Positions 8,681 to 17,891 are shown, counted from the stretch's first letter. The stretch is 64,000 nt of DNA from Pseudochrobactrum saccharolyticum (GCF_008801715.1 NZ_VZPG01000002.1:62001-126000), one strand, 5' to 3'. Notes: generated from the sequence alone by a model not told the origin. Made by a program: numbers and translations.

Positions 8681-9955
8681 TTATTGATGCGCTGCAACCA
8701 CGAGGCTGGCATTCTGACCGCCAAAGCCGAAAGAATTCGACAGAATGGCAGTAACATTGGCATCCCGTTTTACATTCGGCACCACGTCAAGCGCGATAGC
8801 CGGATCAGGATTGTCGTAATTGATGGTCGGCGGCAGTGTGCCTGTCTGAATGGTCAGCAGCGAGAACACGGCTTCAATCGCACCGGCAGCAGTCAGCGTA
8901 TGACCGATCATCGACTTGTTGGACGAGACCGGAATTGAGCTGATGCGTTCACCGAAGACGGAGGACAGAGTGTGATACTCCATCTTGTCATTTTCCGGTG
9001 TCGATGTGCCATGTGCGTTGACATAGCTGATATCGTCAATGGTCAGGCCTGCATCATCCAAGGCTGCGCGCACAGTGGCGATAGCCGGTGAAGCGTCAGG
9101 GCTGGAACGGGTACGGTGGAAATCATCCGCTTTTTCGCCGCAACCTTTGAGAATGCCGAGAATTTTTGCACCACGGGCAATGGCGCTTTCCAGCGATTCC
9201 ATCACCAGCGCGCCGGAGCCTTCAGCCATAGCAAAACCGTCACGGTCTTTGCTGAATGGCTTGGAAGCCTTGTGCGGCTGGTCATTCTGCGTGGAGAGAG
9301 CGGAGAGCAACGAGAAGCGGATCAGTGCTTCAGCGGAAACAGAACCGTCTGTGCCGATGGCCAGAACGCGGTCGCTCTCGCCACGACGAATGGCTTCAAC
9401 GCCGGACTGAATAGCAGTAGCACCGGATGCGCAAGCGGTGGACATAGTCACCGGCAGGCCGCGCGTGCCGAAAATATCTGCCAGACGCTCGGCAATATAG
9501 CCGAACTGCGTGGTGTTGAATTCGTCCATACGCGGATTGTTGCGGCAGGCTTCGAGCAGCAGCTGATAGCTTGGCTCACCCTGATTTTTCACCAGAGCAT
9601 CCAGCGCAAAGCGGCTTTTCCAGTCGAGTTCAACCGGTGGCGCTGCCAGAAACAGCGGGCCGCCGAAATCGGTGACCGACAGGCCGGACTGGGCAATGGC
9701 TTCTTCACCGGCGAGACGTGCCAATTTTTCAGACAGAGCAGATGCGCCGATTGTGCTTTCCGGCAGAAAATCAACAGTACCGGCGATGCGGGTCTTGAGA
9801 TTTTCTGTTGGGAAGCGGTTGATTTCGTGAATACCGGACTGACCGCCGGTCAGGGCATTCCAGTTATCTTCCTTGCCGGTTCCCAGCGGGGAAACAACAC
9901 CGGCACCGGTAATGGCTACGAGAGGGCGGCCGAGATGATCGGTAAATTTTGACAT
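8681..9955 (-). CDS. fabF1XL: Beta-ketoacyl-ACP synthase II, VLCFA cluster (active KAS)
   Basis: Elongating condensing enzyme for the C28 chain carried on AcpXL. At 424 residues it keeps the full catalytic triad: Cys175 in STACASG, His315 in AHGTST and His352 in SNKSMIGHT. The C-terminus SNSFGFGGQNAS is the usual KAS end. It begins 12 bases after the stop of fabF2XL, with a GGAGG ribosome-binding site inside that gap, so the two are co-translated. Probable partner: the degenerate KAS encoded just upstream. Confidence 0.93.
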   Translation of the reverse strand: MSKFTDHLGRPLVAITGAGVVSPLGTGKEDNWNALTGGQSGIHEINRFPTENLKTRIAGTVDFLPESTIGASALSEKLARLAGEEAIAQSGLSVTDFGGPLFLAAPPVELDWKSRFALDALVKNQGEPSYQLLLEACRNNPRMDEFNTTQFGYIAERLADIFGTRGLPVTMSTACASGATAIQSGVEAIRRGESDRVLAIGTDGSVSAEALIRFSLLSALSTQNDQPHKASKPFSKDRDGFAMAEGSGALVMESLESAIARGAKILGILKGCGEKADDFHRTRSSPDASPAIATVRAALDDAGLTIDDISYVNAHGTSTPENDKMEYHTLSSVFGERISSIPVSSNKSMIGHTLTAAGAIEAVFSLLTIQTGTLPPTINYDNPDPAIALDVVPNVKRDANVTAILSNSFGFGGQNASLVVAAHQ

Positions 9956-9967
9956 GGTGACCTCCGA

Positions 9968-11131
9968 TCAGGCTTTTACAATAATGGCTGCACCTTCGGA
10001 GCGGGTGGCTCCGACGGTCAGTGCTGTGGCGCGGTCAAGCGCACCGCTGCGTGCTGTTTCATCACCGGAAAGCGGAGCAAAAGCTTCACCTTTCCAGACG
10101 CTGAGTGCGGCGAGTGCGAGTGCCAGCGGGAATTGTGCTTCACGCATATGGCCGAACAGGCCGGATACACCGCGATAGCTGGCAGATTTAGCGCTCAAAG
10201 CTGCTTTTTCTGCAGCTGTCGGCTGATGGGCGCCGGATGCGCCGGTCACAACAAAGCTGTTGTCTTCAATCAGCGCGGAAACAGCTGCGGTAAGGTCTTC
10301 CTTGCCGCGACGGATCTGACCGCTGGAAATGGATTCAATCTCACCATAGGCGCGTGCGCCACGGGCTTTGGCGTGTTCTGCTTCTTCGAGAACGAGGAAA
10401 ATACCGCCGGAACCGGTGATCATACCGCCGCCCTGTGAACCTTCACGTGCCCAGACCGAAGCCCAGCCGTCGGACTTCAGGAAGCCGCCGAGTTCATGGC
10501 CGAGCAGCATGTCGAAATGTTCCGCATTGTAAGAACCGCCAACGAGCGCATGGGTGCTCTGGCCGGTGCGGATGCGGGCTGCTGCGGTTTCCACAGCGGA
10601 AATGCCGGAGCCTTCTTCACCCATGAAAGTGCGCGAAGAGCCGGTAACTTTATGAACAATTGAAATATTGCCGGCAAGCAGATTGGAAAGCTGCGCCAGA
10701 AACAGCGTCGGGCGCAGTTCTGTGGAGAGCTTTTCGTTGAGCATCAGACCCGGTTGGTTATTGCCGCGGCCTGCATCGAGAATTTGTGTGTCGACGCTGA
10801 TATCACGTTCGCCGCCACCGGCGCTCACGATCATATCCATTGTGGAGCAAAGCGCTTCATTCTCTTTGATACCGGCATCCTGCAAGGCAAGACCTGCCGC
10901 ATAGGTGCCGAGACGCTGCCATGTTTCCATCTGGCGCTGGTCGGAGCGCTTCGGAATTTGCTGAGACCAGTCAACTTCGCCCAACGGGTGAACTGTGTAA
11001 GGAGCGAAATTCTCTGTATCGAGCTTCGGCTGCGTCCCTGCTGATGTGAGGGCAGACCAATGGGCTTCCACGCCTTCACCCAGAGAGGTGATGAGGCCGA
11101 TGCCGGTGATGAGAACTTTTTTGCTGTGCAT
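9968..11131 (-). CDS. fabF2XL: Degenerate beta-ketoacyl-ACP synthase (chain-length-factor-like)
   Basis: A KAS-fold protein of 387 residues in the position of rhizobial fabF2XL. Aligned by eye with its neighbour, the nucleophile Cys is replaced by Glu173 (GEEGSG instead of TACASG), and the HGTxT histidine segment reads TGASGAHQPT. The second His is retained (His328, GLFGHMREA). It is therefore unlikely to condense by itself and probably pairs with FabF1XL, as chain-length factors pair with active ketosynthases. Thiolase-fold landmarks (VLITGIGLITSLG, VGGSYNAEHFDM) remain. The partner role is an inference. Confidence 0.88.
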   Translation of the reverse strand: MHSKKVLITGIGLITSLGEGVEAHWSALTSAGTQPKLDTENFAPYTVHPLGEVDWSQQIPKRSDQRQMETWQRLGTYAAGLALQDAGIKENEALCSTMDMIVSAGGGERDISVDTQILDAGRGNNQPGLMLNEKLSTELRPTLFLAQLSNLLAGNISIVHKVTGSSRTFMGEEGSGISAVETAAARIRTGQSTHALVGGSYNAEHFDMLLGHELGGFLKSDGWASVWAREGSQGGGMITGSGGIFLVLEEAEHAKARGARAYGEIESISSGQIRRGKEDLTAAVSALIEDNSFVVTGASGAHQPTAAEKAALSAKSASYRGVSGLFGHMREAQFPLALALAALSVWKGEAFAPLSGDETARSGALDRATALTVGATRSEGAAIIVKA

Positions 11132-11237
11132 GAGCTGCTCGCTTGATTTCCGGTCGTAACTTACCCGAAGGCAGGATCTTACAGTGGTATAATTATGACA
11201 GGGACAGATTTATCCCTGAAACATACTTATCAATGAC

Positions 11238-11256
11238 AAAAGCCGCATCAAGCGGC
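11238..11256 (-). terminator. Second hairpin between acpXL and fabF2XL
   Basis: gccgc (11242-11246) pairs with gcggc (11252-11256) and is followed by TTTT on the minus strand. It is short, and a weaker back-up to the larger hairpin at 11304-11344. Confidence 0.5.
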
Positions 11257-11303
11257 GATCAATGTTTTGTGATTTACTCACATTTATATAAGCCACTGCC
11301 TGT

Positions 11304-11344
11304 AAAAAGACGCGCGGTATGGTTTGTTTTCCACACTGCGCGTC
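11304..11344 (-). terminator. Terminator after acpXL
   Basis: gacgcgcggtatgg (11309-11322) pairs with ccacactgcgcgtc (11331-11344) with few mismatches. Read on the minus strand a run of five T follows. It lies between acpXL and fabF2XL, in the place that holds fabZXL in rhizobia, so acpXL is probably transcribed mainly on its own. Confidence 0.82.
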
Positions 11345-11357
11345 AATTTAACTTAAA

Positions 11358-11639
11358 TTAGGCCTGTTTGGCAGCGACGAGTTCGTCGATTTTTGCGCAG
11401 AGATTCTTCAGAACGAAATATTCTTCAGTATCTGCTTTGCCTTCGTTCACTTCCTGAGTCCACTGTTCCAGAGGAATCTTGATGCCGAAAGCTTTATCAA
11501 TTGCGAAAACGATGTCGAGGAAATCAAGGCTGTCGATGCCCAGATCGTCGATTGTATGGCTTTCAGGCGTAATGGAAGCGCGGTCAATTTCGCTGGTTTC
11601 AGCAATAATATCAGCTACTTTGTCAAATGTTGAGGACAA
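11358..11639 (-). CDS. acpXL: Specialised acyl carrier protein AcpXL
   Basis: A 93-residue acyl carrier protein with the phosphopantetheine attachment Ser37 in [10 protein letters not shown]. It matches the rhizobial AcpXL, which carries the growing 27-hydroxyoctacosanoic acid for lipid A: the C-terminal half ([26 protein letters not shown]) differs from ordinary AcpP and is characteristic. It is the first gene of the minus-strand cluster, with a terminator behind it. Confidence 0.95.
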   Translation of the reverse strand: MSSTFDKVADIIAETSEIDRASITPESHTIDDLGIDSLDFLDIVFAIDKAFGIKIPLEQWTQEVNEGKADTEEYFVLKNLCAKIDELVAAKQA

Positions 11640-12009
11640 TTTGAAAATCCTTGTATCAGGCCCGAACCAGCAGGCATCGTTGTTTAATCAGGGCGTGTCT
11701 AGCGTTTTTCGCTCAAAAGGGAAAGATATATTCCCCCTCTGAGTAAGACCCTGAGAATATGAAGATCTTCCGCTTGTGCCATTTTGCAACAGCGTGTCTG
11801 ATAAGCGGGGATCAATTTACACATATTATATTCTGAAAACTGCTGTGCAATTTTCAGAATATGCCCTGACTGATCTTTCATATTGCGCAAATTTATGAAG
11901 AAATCAGCAAGAGTTTGGCGATTTACAAGAAATTTGTAAATCTGCGCAGGAATCAAGAATGCTTTAAAGCATAATTTCTTCGCGGCATTGCAGATAAGTA
12001 TGGTGAAAT
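11640..12009. promoter_or_regulatory. Divergent region acpXL / AEC transporter
   Basis: 370 AT-rich bases between divergent genes. An antisense frame of about 100 codons crosses it but has no ribosome-binding site and no recognisable domain. I see no clear promoter boxes or repeats. Confidence 0.35.
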
Positions 12010-12966
12010 ATGGGTCTCGCGGCCACAATTACAATTATCTTCAGCATTATTATGCTTGGCTACCTATTTGCGAGGCTGAAGATATTGAGCGATACGACCG
12101 GAGACGGTCTTGCTGATTTCGTATTTGTCGTCTCTACGCCGCTGTTGCTTTTCCGTACAATGATGACCGCTGATTTTCAGTCGAGTAATCCTTGGGAATT
12201 GTGGCTGGTCTATTTTACCGGTGTCGTGGTTGCATGGACTGCCGCGCATTGCGGAATCCGTTTCATGTTCGGCCGTGACCGGCGGGCAGGCGTCGTGGCC
12301 GGTGTGACCGGCGCTTTTTCCAATCTGGTTTTTCTCGGTATGCCGTTGATGCTCGGCGTTTACGGCGAGGCGGGGCTGGTGATTATTTCGCTGATTATCA
12401 GCATTCATATGCCTCTGATGATGGCCGCATCGCTGATGCTGAATGAATGGGCTTTGCGCAAAGACGGCATCATCAGCGGTGAAACCAGCCGTTATGACAC
12501 GGCGGTTAAATTTATCACGTCTCTGCTGCGCAATCCGCTGGTTATCGGCATTCTCGCCGGATGGCTGGTACGCCTTTCGGGCTTTTCCATTCCGCAATTG
12601 CCGATGCAGCTGATTTCGATGCTGGCTGATGTATCGGGGCCTTTGGCGCTGTTTGCCATGGGGATGGGGCTGAAGAAATTCGGCATTTCCGGCAATGTGA
12701 TTGCCGCCGGTGTGAATGCTTCTTTCAAACTGATGCTGATGCCTGCTGTGGTTTTCGCTATGGCATGGCTGGTCGGGCTGCCGCCTTTGACGGCCAAGGT
12801 GGCAATTACCGCTGCGGCGCTGCCATCGGGCGTTAACTCCTATCTGATTGCCACGCGATTCGGCGTCGGGCAGGGACTGTCATCAACCTCGATGGTGCTG
12901 GCGACGGCCGCATCTGCCGTTACGCTGGCAATGTGGATCGGTCTGGCACAGGCGGTTTGGGGGTGA
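12010..12966 (+). CDS. AEC-family (auxin efflux carrier/MdcF-like) transporter
   Basis: A 318-residue inner-membrane carrier with about ten hydrophobic segments in two five-helix repeats separated by a short loop near 150-165. GYLFARLKIL at the N-terminus, GAFSNLVFLGMPL near 100-112, and PLALFAMGMGL near 213 are typical of the AEC family, which contains malonate (MdcF) and other organic-anion carriers. The substrate cannot be told. GGTGA lies 6 bases before the ATG. The gadget next to it on the same strand is gabD, 115 bases downstream, so transport of a dicarboxylate or semialdehyde precursor is possible but unproven. Confidence 0.88.
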   Translation: MGLAATITIIFSIIMLGYLFARLKILSDTTGDGLADFVFVVSTPLLLFRTMMTADFQSSNPWELWLVYFTGVVVAWTAAHCGIRFMFGRDRRAGVVAGVTGAFSNLVFLGMPLMLGVYGEAGLVIISLIISIHMPLMMAASLMLNEWALRKDGIISGETSRYDTAVKFITSLLRNPLVIGILAGWLVRLSGFSIPQLPMQLISMLADVSGPLALFAMGMGLKKFGISGNVIAAGVNASFKLMLMPAVVFAMAWLVGLPPLTAKVAITAAALPSGVNSYLIATRFGVGQGLSSTSMVLATAASAVTLAMWIGLAQAVWG

Positions 12967-13081
12967 GGCGGTTTTTCGCGCTGATCCCTTGACATTATCC
13001 GCGCCAAAGCCCTTGATCTGAGCGGGAAACAAGCATGCGATTTTGAGGGTAATTGCATGTATTGTCGTGAGGAGAGAAGTT

Positions 13082-14539
13082 ATGAATGCGAATACCAGCC
13101 GGTTTATCAAACAGGCTAATCTGATCGGCGGCCAGTGGGTGGCTGCAGATAGCGGTGCAACGATCGATGTTATGAATCCGGCGACCGGCAAGGCGATCGG
13201 CACAATCCCGAAATCCGGTAAGGCAGAGACTGCGCGCGCGATTGAAGCCGCTGCACAAGCTTTTAAAAGCTGGCGCAAAACCACAGCCAATGAGCGCTCG
13301 CAGAAAATGCGTAAATTGCATGATCTGATTTTGGCCAATCAGGATGCGCTGGCTGAAATTCTGACCATGGAGCAGGGCAAGTCGTTCACGGAAGCCAAAG
13401 GTGAGGTAGCAAGCTCTGCCGCCTATATTCTGTGGTATGCGGAAGAAGCGCGGCGTGTTTATGGTGATGTGGTGCCGTCCCCTTGGGCGGACCGCCGTAT
13501 TATGGTGACCAAAGAGCCGGTGGGCGTTGTCGCGGCGATTACACCGTGGAATTTTCCGTCTTCCATGCTGGCACGCAAGATCGGCCCTGCTTTGGCAACG
13601 GGCTGTACAGTCGTGGTGAAACCGGCAACGCAAACACCTTATTCCGGTCTGGCATGGGGCGTGCTGTGTGAAGAAGCAGGTATTCCGGCGGGGGTAGTCA
13701 ATATTCTCACTGGTTCTGCCAGCGAAATCGGCGGCGAACTGACCCGTAATCCGCAGGTTGCCAAACTGACCTTCACCGGCTCGACTGAAATTGGCAAGCT
13801 GCTGATGAAGCAGACAGCAGGCACTGTCAAAAAAGTCTCGATGGAACTGGGTGGCAATGCGCCGTTTATCGTATTTGATGATGCTGATCTGGATCGCGCG
13901 GTTGCCGGTGCGATTGCCGCCAAGTTCCGCAATTCCGGCCAGACCTGTGTTTGTACCAACAGGTTCTTCGTACAATCCAAAATCTACAGCCGCTTTGTTG
14001 AAAAATTCACAGAAGCTGTGGAGCAGCTTAAAGTCGGCAATGGTATGGATTCCGGTACCCAGCAGGGGCCGTTGATTGATATGAATGCAGTCGAAAAAGT
14101 TGAAGAATTTATTGCTGATGCGACCAAAAAAGGCGGCCGCATTGTCACCGGTGGTAAGCGCCACGCACTGGGCGGCAGCTATTTCGAGCCGACTGTGATT
14201 GCCGATGCCAAACCGCGTATGCGTTTCACCAAGGAAGAAATTTTCGGCCCTGTTGCACCGGTCTATAAATTCAAATCCGAAGAAGATGTAATCGAACAGG
14301 CCAATAATACCGAATACGGCCTTGCCTGCTATTTCTATACGCAGGATCTCGGCCGCGCCTTCCGTGTGATGGAAGGGCTGAAATATGGTCTCGTCGGCGT
14401 CAATGAAGGACTGATCTCAACCGTTGAGGCACCGTTCGGTGGTCTGAAAGAGTCCGGCCTTGGCAAAGAAGGCGGACATCAGGGAATCGAAGACTATCTC
14501 GACACCAAATATGTCTGCATCGGCGGATTAGGTCTGTAA
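13082..14539 (+). CDS. gabD: NADP-dependent succinate-semialdehyde dehydrogenase
   Basis: Aldehyde dehydrogenase of 485 residues that oxidises succinate semialdehyde to succinate in 4-aminobutyrate breakdown. The catalytic Glu is in MELGGNAPFIVF (about 254-265) and the catalytic Cys in NSGQTCVCTNR (about 288-298). TPWNFPSSMLARK near 154 and the closing segment GGLKESGLGKEGGHQGIEDYL are typical of GabD. The frame opens further upstream, but the ATG at 13082 has a strong GAGGAGA ribosome-binding site. No GABA transaminase lies next to it. Confidence 0.93.
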   Translation: MNANTSRFIKQANLIGGQWVAADSGATIDVMNPATGKAIGTIPKSGKAETARAIEAAAQAFKSWRKTTANERSQKMRKLHDLILANQDALAEILTMEQGKSFTEAKGEVASSAAYILWYAEEARRVYGDVVPSPWADRRIMVTKEPVGVVAAITPWNFPSSMLARKIGPALATGCTVVVKPATQTPYSGLAWGVLCEEAGIPAGVVNILTGSASEIGGELTRNPQVAKLTFTGSTEIGKLLMKQTAGTVKKVSMELGGNAPFIVFDDADLDRAVAGAIAAKFRNSGQTCVCTNRFFVQSKIYSRFVEKFTEAVEQLKVGNGMDSGTQQGPLIDMNAVEKVEEFIADATKKGGRIVTGGKRHALGGSYFEPTVIADAKPRMRFTKEEIFGPVAPVYKFKSEEDVIEQANNTEYGLACYFYTQDLGRAFRVMEGLKYGLVGVNEGLISTVEAPFGGLKESGLGKEGGHQGIEDYLDTKYVCIGGLGL

Positions 14540-14561
14540 GCCTGAGCATATTTTAAATCGC

Positions 14562-14595
14562 CGGATGGCATATGGATATCAATGCCATCCGTTTC
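14562..14595 (+). terminator. Terminator after gabD
   Basis: cggatggcat (14562-14571) pairs with atgccatccg (14582-14591) over a 10-base loop, followed by tttc. The T-run is short. Confidence 0.65.
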
Positions 14596-14882
14596 AGGCT
14601 GAGATTTTTGGCAGTTATCGGAAATCTTTTCTGACCTATTTTACCAATGTGATTGCCGGATTGACCAAAAGACGCTTAACTCTGTTGATTCAAAACGTCT
14701 TTTTGTAAAAACCTGTCCGGTGTTTTTCAGTTTTTTGGGTATTGAGACGTTTTTTCAGCATCTTGTCATAATAGGTGCGGACTGTGATTGTATAGAGCCC
14801 GCATCATCAGGCCACTTATGGCAAAGCATAGTATGACATCGTCTGACATGCCGGTTCGTAAACCTGTGAAAAAGGGATTTTT
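14596..14882. promoter_or_regulatory. AT-rich upstream region of the phosphonate pair
   Basis: Poly-T tracts and a widely spaced inverted repeat, aaaacgtct (14692-14700) and agacgtttt (14745-14753), lie in this region. A Pho box was looked for; only a single partial half-site (ttgtcat at 14763) was found, at the wrong spacing. No gene is seen. Confidence 0.35.
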
Positions 14883-15632
14883 ATGCGATACGGAATATAT
14901 TTCACACCCTCTGCTCATGATCCGTTGCTGCGGGTGGCTGCAAACTGGCTTGGCCGCAATGCCTTTAATGGTATGGTTGTGCGCACGCCGGTGATTGGTT
15001 CCGTCAGCCCTGATGAGGTCAGTGCTCTGACTGAAGAGCCGCGCCGCTACGGTTTTCATGCGACGCTGAAAGCACCGTTTCGCCTGCATGATGATTATGA
15101 AGAACATCAGCTTCTCTCTGCGATGATGCATTTTGCCTCCAGCTATCAGGCTGTGCAGCTGCCTAAGCTCAAAGTTTCGCAGATCGGACCTTTCTTTGCG
15201 CTGGTCGTGTCCGAGCCTTGTGCGGAACTTCAGCAGCTGGCCAATGATGTGGTGGTGCATTTTGAGCGCTTTCGTGCGCCGTTGAATGCGCAGGAACTGG
15301 CCAAGCGCAAGCCCGAGAAAATGGATGCGATCCACCGTGCCAATCTCGACCAGTGGGGCTATCCTTATGTGTTCGAGCAGTTCCGCTTTCATATGACCCT
15401 GACCGGCGCAGTGCCGGAGGAAAAACAGGCGCATGTGCGTAATGTGCTGGAAGAGTTTTTCGCGCCCGTGCTGAATGAACCGGTCAAGATCACCAATCTG
15501 GCTCTGTTTACCGAGGCAGAATCAGGTGTACCATTCGAAGTGCACTCGCTTCACCCGCTGACGGGTAAGCCGGTTGCTGCACAGAATACGGTTTCAGTGG
15601 AATTACAGCTGGAAAAAGCCGCGGCTGAATAG
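14883..15632 (+). CDS. DUF1045 phosphonate-associated 2H-phosphoesterase-like protein
   Basis: A 249-residue protein of the family usually encoded among phosphonate C-P lyase genes (DUF1045). It has the two HxT/S motifs of the 2H phosphoesterase fold: FHATLKAPF near 58-66 and FHMTLTG near 168-174, which suggests a cyclic-phosphate or nucleotidyl substrate. MRYGIYFTP at the start is typical. It is followed after 23 bases by phnM in the same direction, so the two are one operon. The reaction has not been proven for the family to my knowledge. Confidence 0.87.
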   Translation: MRYGIYFTPSAHDPLLRVAANWLGRNAFNGMVVRTPVIGSVSPDEVSALTEEPRRYGFHATLKAPFRLHDDYEEHQLLSAMMHFASSYQAVQLPKLKVSQIGPFFALVVSEPCAELQQLANDVVVHFERFRAPLNAQELAKRKPEKMDAIHRANLDQWGYPYVFEQFRFHMTLTGAVPEEKQAHVRNVLEEFFAPVLNEPVKITNLALFTEAESGVPFEVHSLHPLTGKPVAAQNTVSVELQLEKAAAE

Positions 15633-15655
15633 TCCTATAAAATTTAAGAGAAGAT

Positions 15656-16816
15656 ATGTCCGCTCCAAACCAAAGTAAATCTGCAGAAACAATCCTGACC
15701 AATGCACGGATCGTGCTGCCTGATGAAATCATCAGGGGCACGGTTGTCATGCGCGACGGAAAGATTGCTGCGATTGATAATACAATCTCGGCATCGGGTA
15801 AGGATATGCATGGGGATTATCTGATCCCCGGACTGGTGGAGCTGCATACGGATCATCTCGAAGGCCATTATGCACCACGACCGAAAGTGCGCTGGAACCC
15901 GCTGGCGGCTATTCAGGCACATGATGCGCAGATCGCCGCCTCCGGTATTACCACGGTTTTTGATGCGCTGCGTGTCGGCCATGACGGCGAATGCGAAGTC
16001 GTGATTGATGACATGCTGTTGCTGGCAGATGCATTGCAGGCTGCACAAAGCAAAGGCCGTTTGCGCGCAGAACATTATCTGCATTTGCGCTGCGAAGTTT
16101 CGTCCAATGATTGTATCAGTGCGTTTGAGCAGCTGCGTGGCGCATCGGGTGTGCGTCTTGCATCCCTGATGGATCACGCACCGGGGCAGCGGCAGTTTCC
16201 GGATATGGAATCTTACCGCATCTATTTCATGCGCAAGAACAAAGTCAGCGAAGACGATTATCAGGTCTATTGTGACCGCCGTGTCGGTGAATCACAGCGC
16301 AACTCCGCGAAAAACCGTGCGCTGATTGCTGATTATTGCCATGCCAACGGCATTATGCTGGCAAGCCATGATGATGCGACGCAAGCCCATGTCGATGAGT
16401 CCGTGGCTCATGGTGTGGCGGTTGCCGAGTTCCCGACAACGGTTGAAGCCGCCGCCGCATCGCACTCCAACGGCATTGGCGTGATGATGGGCGGGCCGAA
16501 TGTTGTGCGCGGTGGTTCCCATTCCGGCAATGTCTCTGCTCTGGAACTGGCCGAAAAAGGCTATCTGGATATTATCTCGTCGGATTATATCCCTTTCAGC
16601 ATGTTGCAGGGTGCTTTCAATCTTGCTCATGTGGTGGAGCATATTGATCTGCCGCAGGCCATCCGCATGGTCAGCACCAATCCGGCAAAAGCTGTAGGTA
16701 TGACAGATCGCGGCTCAATCGCTGAAGGTTTGCGTGCCGATCTCGTACGCGTACATGCCATTGACGATGTGCCCGTGGTGCGCTCAGTCTGGCGAGAATC
16801 CAAAAGAGTAAGCTGA
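15656..16816 (+). CDS. phnM: Alpha-D-ribose 1-methylphosphonate 5-triphosphate diphosphatase
   Basis: Amidohydrolase-superfamily enzyme of the C-P lyase pathway that removes pyrophosphate from the 5-triphosphate intermediate. At 386 residues it is full length. Visible: GLVELHTDHLEGHYAPRP near 60-77 (metal His residues), the LMDHAPGQRQF segment near 172, ASHDDAT near 241, and the C-terminal AMIDOHYDROLASE end EGLRADLVRVH. The rest of the C-P lyase set (phnGHIJKL) is not next to it; only DUF1045 accompanies it. [11 protein letters not shown] precedes the ATG. Confidence 0.94.
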   Translation: MSAPNQSKSAETILTNARIVLPDEIIRGTVVMRDGKIAAIDNTISASGKDMHGDYLIPGLVELHTDHLEGHYAPRPKVRWNPLAAIQAHDAQIAASGITTVFDALRVGHDGECEVVIDDMLLLADALQAAQSKGRLRAEHYLHLRCEVSSNDCISAFEQLRGASGVRLASLMDHAPGQRQFPDMESYRIYFMRKNKVSEDDYQVYCDRRVGESQRNSAKNRALIADYCHANGIMLASHDDATQAHVDESVAHGVAVAEFPTTVEAAAASHSNGIGVMMGGPNVVRGGSHSGNVSALELAEKGYLDIISSDYIPFSMLQGAFNLAHVVEHIDLPQAIRMVSTNPAKAVGMTDRGSIAEGLRADLVRVHAIDDVPVVRSVWRESKRVS

Positions 16817-16850
16817 TCTGCAGCGCTCTTCGATCCTTGGGACGCGTGAA

Positions 16851-17891
16851 TTATTCCGCCGCCTGTTCCGCACGGGCGACGTTGTTTTCTTCCACCTCGG
16901 CAGCGGTTTCGCACATCACCTGATAGGCTTTGCGGATGATCTTGCTGTCCGCATCATTGCGTGTGGCATCCGTCGAGAGAATTTGCCGCCAGCGGCGCGA
17001 ACCCGCCTGACCCTGAAACAGCCCGACCATATGGCGGCTGATATGCGCAAGACGGCCGCCATCCGCAATATGCCGGTCAGCATAATCGCACATCACATCC
17101 AGCACATCTTCCATCGAAAGAGGTGTGGTTTCATCGCCATAAACAAGGCGATCCACATCACGCAGCACCATCGGTGTGTGATAAGCCGTTCGACCCATCA
17201 TCACACCGTCTGTATGCTGCAAATGGGTTGTGGTGTCATCAAGGCTGGTAATTCCGCCATTAATGCCGACAAAATGCTGCGGATAATCCTGTTTCAGCCG
17301 GTAGACGCGGTCATAATCCAGCGGCGGGATATCGCGGTTTTCTTTAGGCGATAGCCCCTGCAACCACGCTTTACGCGCATGGACCCATAGCGCATCTGCG
17401 CCTTCCGCAATCACCATGCGGCTAAGGTCTGAGAGTGCGGCTTCCTGATCCTGATCGTCTACGCCGATACGGCATTTCACCGTTACCGGAATTTTCACGG
17501 CCTGTTTCATGGCCGCAACGCAGTCTGCCACCAGTTGCGGTGTCAGCATCAGGCAGGCACCGAAAGCGCCCGATTGCACGCGGTCTGACGGGCAGCCGAC
17601 ATTGAGATTGATCTCATCATAGCCGAAAGATTCGCCGATTTTGGCGGCCTCGGCAAGTTTCACCGGATCAGAGCCGCCAAGTTGCAGAGCGACAGGATGT
17701 TCCTGTTCCGAGAAGCCGAGCAGGCGGTCACGTTTGCCATGGATGGCAGCATCAGCCACCACCATTTCCGTATAGAGCAAAGTATGTCGCGTGAGCAGAC
17801 GGTGCATAAAACGGCAATGCCTGTCCGTCCAGTCGAGCATAGGCGCGATGGAAAAGGTTTTGGCGGCATAGAGTTTTTCTGGTCTGGTCAC
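16851..17891 (-). CDS. dusA: tRNA-dihydrouridine(20/20a) synthase
   Basis: FMN enzyme that reduces uridine 20/20a of tRNAs. The 346-residue protein begins with the family start FSIAPMLDWTDRHCR. It has the catalytic Cys in NLNVGCPSDRVQSGAFGACL (about 97-116), VTVKCRIGVDD near 137, and WVHARKAWLQGLSPKENR near 168-185, typical of the DusA subgroup. The gene is convergent with phnM, only 34 bases away, with no clear terminator between them. Confidence 0.96.
   Translation of the reverse strand: MTRPEKLYAAKTFSIAPMLDWTDRHCRFMHRLLTRHTLLYTEMVVADAAIHGKRDRLLGFSEQEHPVALQLGGSDPVKLAEAAKIGESFGYDEINLNVGCPSDRVQSGAFGACLMLTPQLVADCVAAMKQAVKIPVTVKCRIGVDDQDQEAALSDLSRMVIAEGADALWVHARKAWLQGLSPKENRDIPPLDYDRVYRLKQDYPQHFVGINGGITSLDDTTTHLQHTDGVMMGRTAYHTPMVLRDVDRLVYGDETTPLSMEDVLDVMCDYADRHIADGGRLAHISRHMVGLFQGQAGSRRWRQILSTDATRNDADSKIIRKAYQVMCETAAEVEENNVARAEQAAE

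Noticed and set aside
12995-14164. Open frame of 389 codons antisense to gabD
   Set aside because: It overlaps a well-supported dehydrogenase gene in full and has no signals of its own.
14596-14882. Pho box before the phosphonate pair
   Set aside because: Only one partial half-site at the wrong spacing; not enough to claim PhoB control.
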